This document shows positions 4,502-6,207 of a DNA stretch of 6,207 bases, in pieces. Numbering within the stretch: position 1 is the first letter of the stretch; each line of letters opens with the position of its first letter. This stretch comes from Phycisphaeraceae bacterium (lineage in GTDB: Bacteria; Planctomycetota; Phycisphaerae; Phycisphaerales; Phycisphaeraceae). The DNA lies in the NCBI GenBank assembly GCA_007119405.1, contig SKPT01000627.1, forward strand, positions 1-6,207, in the 5' to 3' direction. The notes beneath the pieces were generated by a model. The model was given only the letters and a program-made list of their open reading frames with translations, searched no databases and had not been told where the DNA came from. The translations under genes were made by a program, and so were the position numbers.

Positions 4502-5988
4502 CCGCATTGCTGGCGTGCTTCGCCGTCCCCGTCGCGGGGGCCCTGGCCTGCTTCACGCTGCCGCGCCGCGTCGGCGTCGGCGCCGGCCTCGGCCTGGTCG
4601 CCGCCGCCGCCTTCAGCGTCGCCAGCCTTTACCTGGCCTGGACGGTCCTCCAGACCGGGCCCATCCGCTACCGTCTCGGCGGGTGGGGCGCGCCGCTGGG
4701 CATCGAGCTCTACGTCGACGGCCTGGGCGCGTTCCTGCTGGGCATGACCGGCCTGGTCGCCCTGCCCATCTCCATCGCCGCCGTGAGCTGGTTCCGCAAC
4801 GACCCCCGGGGCAGCGCCGGCTACTGGCCGCTCTGGCTCATGCTCCTGGCCGCCATGAGCGTCGCCTACCTCTCCGCCGACCTGTTCAACCTCTACGTCA
4901 CGCTGGAGCTCGTCGGCCTCGCCGCCGTGGCGCTTATCGTCGCCACCGACAAGCCCGAAGCCCTGACCGCCGCCATGCGCTACCTGCTCGCCTCACTGCT
5001 GGCGAGCCTGGGCTACCTCATCGGCGTGGCCATTCTCTACGCCCAGTACGGCGTGCTGGACATGTACCTGCTCGCGGGGCTGGTCGAGCCCAGCCTCGCC
5101 ACCTGGACGGCCGCGGCCCTGATGAGCGTGGGCCTGCTGATCAAGACCGCCGTCTTTCCCCTGCACTTCTGGCTCCCGCCCGCTCACGCCAACGCCCCGG
5201 CGCCGGTTTCCGCGGCCCTGTCCGGCCTCGTCGTCAAGGTCTCGCTCTACCTGCTCATGCGCCTCTGGTTCGCCGTCTTCGAGGACCTGCTCAGCGTCGG
5301 GCTGGGCCAGCTCGTCGGGCTGATGGCCACCGCGGCGATCTTCGGCGGGTCCATCCAGGCCATCCTCCAGCGCCGGCTGAAGATGCTCATCGCCTACTCC
5401 ACCGTCGCGCAGCTCGGCTACATTCTCATGCTCGTGCCCCTGGCCATCCCGGCCCCCGGCCGCGGCGACGGCCAGTGGCACTTCGACGCCTTCGCCGCCG
5501 GCATGTACCACGCCCTGGCCCACGGGCTGGCCAAGGCCGCCATGTTCCTCGCCGCCGGCGCCGTCATGATGAGCCTGGGCTCGGATCGCCTGCGGCAGCT
5601 GCCGGGCATGGCCCACACCATGCCCGTGGCGACGTTCGCCTTCGGCCTGGCCGGGGTCAGCCTCATGGGCCTGCCGCCGTCGGGCGGCTTCGTCGCCAAG
5701 TGGTTCATGATCAACGCCGCCCTGGCGACGGGGCAGTGGTGGTGGGCGGTGGTGTTCCTGCTCGGCGGGCTGCTGACCGCCGTGTACGTCTTCCTCGTGC
5801 TGCGCTACGCCTTCCTGCCCCCGCGGCCGCCGGCGTTCCGCCCGGTGCCGCGGGCGATCGAGTACGCCGCGCTGGCCTGCGCGCTGCTGTCGCTGGGCAT
5901 CGGGTTGCGTGCCGTTGAGCCGTTTGCGCTGCTGGAGCTGGGCACGCCGTTTCTCGAAGCCACGCATCACGCGGAGGGAGGGCCATGA
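4498..5988 (+). CDS. mnhD: MnhD/MrpD subunit (NuoN/NuoM-like proton-conducting antiporter subunit)
   Basis: This 496-residue integral membrane protein has about 14 helices and belongs to the proton-conducting transporter family (PF00361) shared with NuoL/M/N. The key residues are present. Glu137 in LFNLYVTLELVG (129-140) corresponds to the essential MrpD glutamate. Lys216 is in LLIKTAVFPLHFWLPPAH (213-230) and Lys247 in LSGLVVKVSLY. KMLIAYSTVAQLGYILM lies at 295-311. His338, His342 and Lys346 are in YHALAHGLAKAAMFL, and Lys401 follows GLPPSGGFVA. All are intact, so it should be functional in coupling proton movement to cation exchange in the inner membrane. The length is typical (about 490-510). 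Its start overlaps the mnhC stop (ATGA). Its end overlaps the start of a further frame at 5985, so at least one more gene originally followed. The NuoN-like mate of a hydrogenase or complex I is possible in principle, but MnhB and MnhC next door decide for the antiporter. Confidence 0.93.
   Translation: MTALLACFAVPVAGALACFTLPRRVGVGAGLGLVAAAAFSVASLYLAWTVLQTGPIRYRLGGWGAPLGIELYVDGLGAFLLGMTGLVALPISIAAVSWFRNDPRGSAGYWPLWLMLLAAMSVAYLSADLFNLYVTLELVGLAAVALIVATDKPEALTAAMRYLLASLLASLGYLIGVAILYAQYGVLDMYLLAGLVEPSLATWTAAALMSVGLLIKTAVFPLHFWLPPAHANAPAPVSAALSGLVVKVSLYLLMRLWFAVFEDLLSVGLGQLVGLMATAAIFGGSIQAILQRRLKMLIAYSTVAQLGYILMLVPLAIPAPGRGDGQWHFDAFAAGMYHALAHGLAKAAMFLAAGAVMMSLGSDRLRQLPGMAHTMPVATFAFGLAGVSLMGLPPSGGFVAKWFMINAALATGQWWWAVVFLLGGLLTAVYVFLVLRYAFLPPRPPAFRPVPRAIEYAALACALLSLGIGLRAVEPFALLELGTPFLEATHHAEGGP
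5973..5977 (+). promoter_or_regulatory. Strong ribosome binding site for the gene after mnhD
   Basis: GGAGG at 5973-5977 lies seven bases before ATG 5985, which overlaps the mnhD stop as ATGA, exactly as mnhD overlaps mnhC. A second ATG follows at 5988. This indicates a genuine, translationally coupled start of another operon gene, although the frame soon enters a repeat element. Confidence 0.65.
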
Positions 5989-6207
5989 TGCACGTCGCCG
6001 CATTCTTACCCCCCTCCCGCCGGGAGGGGCCGGGCGAGGGTGTCACCGACACCCTGACGGGTCCGACGAGCACCTCGATCCATGCAACCGCGCCAACGCG
6101 GATCCCCGGTGCTTTCGTGCGCCATCCCTTGACGGACGCACCCTCCCCCAACCCCTCCCGGAGGGAGGGGGGTTCCGATCCCGCCCCCCGCCACCCAACT
6201 CAACTCG
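5985..6207 (+). pseudogene. Start of the next operon gene, apparently interrupted by a repeat element
   Basis: The frame opens MMHVAAFLPP and then runs into the foldback element at 6009-6172. It stays open through the element and on to the window end, at least 74 codons without a stop. The first ten residues are hydrophobic enough to be the N-terminus of another membrane subunit, and the next gene in such operons is commonly a further MnhD-like subunit. From residue 9 onwards the product (PPSRREGPGEGVTDTL) is translated repeat sequence, rich in Pro, Thr and Arg, with no helix and no recognisable domain. Either the element disrupted the original gene, or the operon ended here and the start is a remnant. 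A third option is that a functional protein resumes beyond the window with an internal insertion. The coding start is well supported by the ribosome site and overlap; the broken status is inference. Confidence 0.45.
6009..6172. repeat. 164-bp MITE-like foldback element downstream of mnhD
   Basis: The terminal arms at 6009-6042 and 6139-6172 are reverse complements with 30 of 34 positions identical: six C's then TCCC at the left end, GGGA then six G's at the right. Each arm is also a smaller hairpin (CCCCTCCC/GGGAGGGG). The inside can fold further. GGTGTC-ACC-GACACC forms a tight hairpin at 6039-6053. AGCACC (6069-6074) pairs with GGTGCT (6108-6113), enclosing CCGCG-CCAA-CGCGG (6088-6101). This layered symmetry, with no transposase, is typical of REP- or MITE-like mobile repeats. 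The arm resembles the first 34 bases of the window. No clean target-site duplication was found in the flanks (TTCTTA left, TTCCGA right). It lies inside the frame starting at 5985. The last 35 bases of the window (6173-6207) are C-rich and not recognised. Confidence 0.75.

Noticed and set aside
4425..5918. 497-codon + strand frame overlapping mnhD in another frame
   Set aside because: The translation is arginine- and proline-rich with no motifs, while the mnhD frame shows every conserved residue of its family.

Overview
This is a GC-rich bacterial window. I lean towards a Gammaproteobacterium, because of the PGPGW membrane protein, the split Mrp-type antiporter gene set and the style of the GC-rich foldback repeats. 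That placement is inference; no rRNA or marker gene is present to confirm it.

Layout. (1) Positions 1-34 hold the end of a C-rich/G-rich foldback repeat. (2) A small two-helix PGPGW-family membrane protein lies at 128-421 (+). (3) A 181-base gap between convergent genes carries a 26-bp inverted repeat with one mismatch (465-490 and 562-587). (4) A lipoprotein sugar-binding protein of the RbsB/XylF type lies at 603-1649 (-). It is divergent from a GH105/GH88-type unsaturated glucuronyl or rhamnogalacturonyl hydrolase at 1795-2859 (+). The two share a 145-base intergenic region with a plausible sigma70-like promoter for the binding protein. Together they suggest uptake and breakdown of a uronic-acid-containing sugar such as a pectin fragment, but no ABC permease or ATPase is in the window. 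(5) Subunits of an Mrp/Mnh-type cation:proton antiporter follow on the + strand: a DUF4040/MbhD-like protein (2948-3169), an MbhE-MnhB fusion (3442-4200), MnhC (4187-4501) and MnhD (4498-5988). The last three overlap and look translationally coupled. (6) A further reading frame starts at 5985 with a strong ribosome binding site and the same ATGA overlap. It runs straight into a 164-bp foldback element and remains open at the window end.

How it works together. The antiporter genes should form one membrane complex exchanging Na+ (or another cation) for H+. The MbhD-like and MbhE-MnhB proteins would supply what the C-terminal part of a long MrpA supplies in Bacillus, and MnhC and MnhD are the NuoK-like and NuoN/M-like parts. 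Subunits E, F and G and an MrpA/NuoL-like subunit are not seen.

The most noteworthy feature is the repeats. One foldback element (3182-3423) separates the first antiporter gene from the rest, and another (6009-6172) sits ten codons into the gene after mnhD. I see no clear sign of a wholly new biological system; the genes belong to known families.
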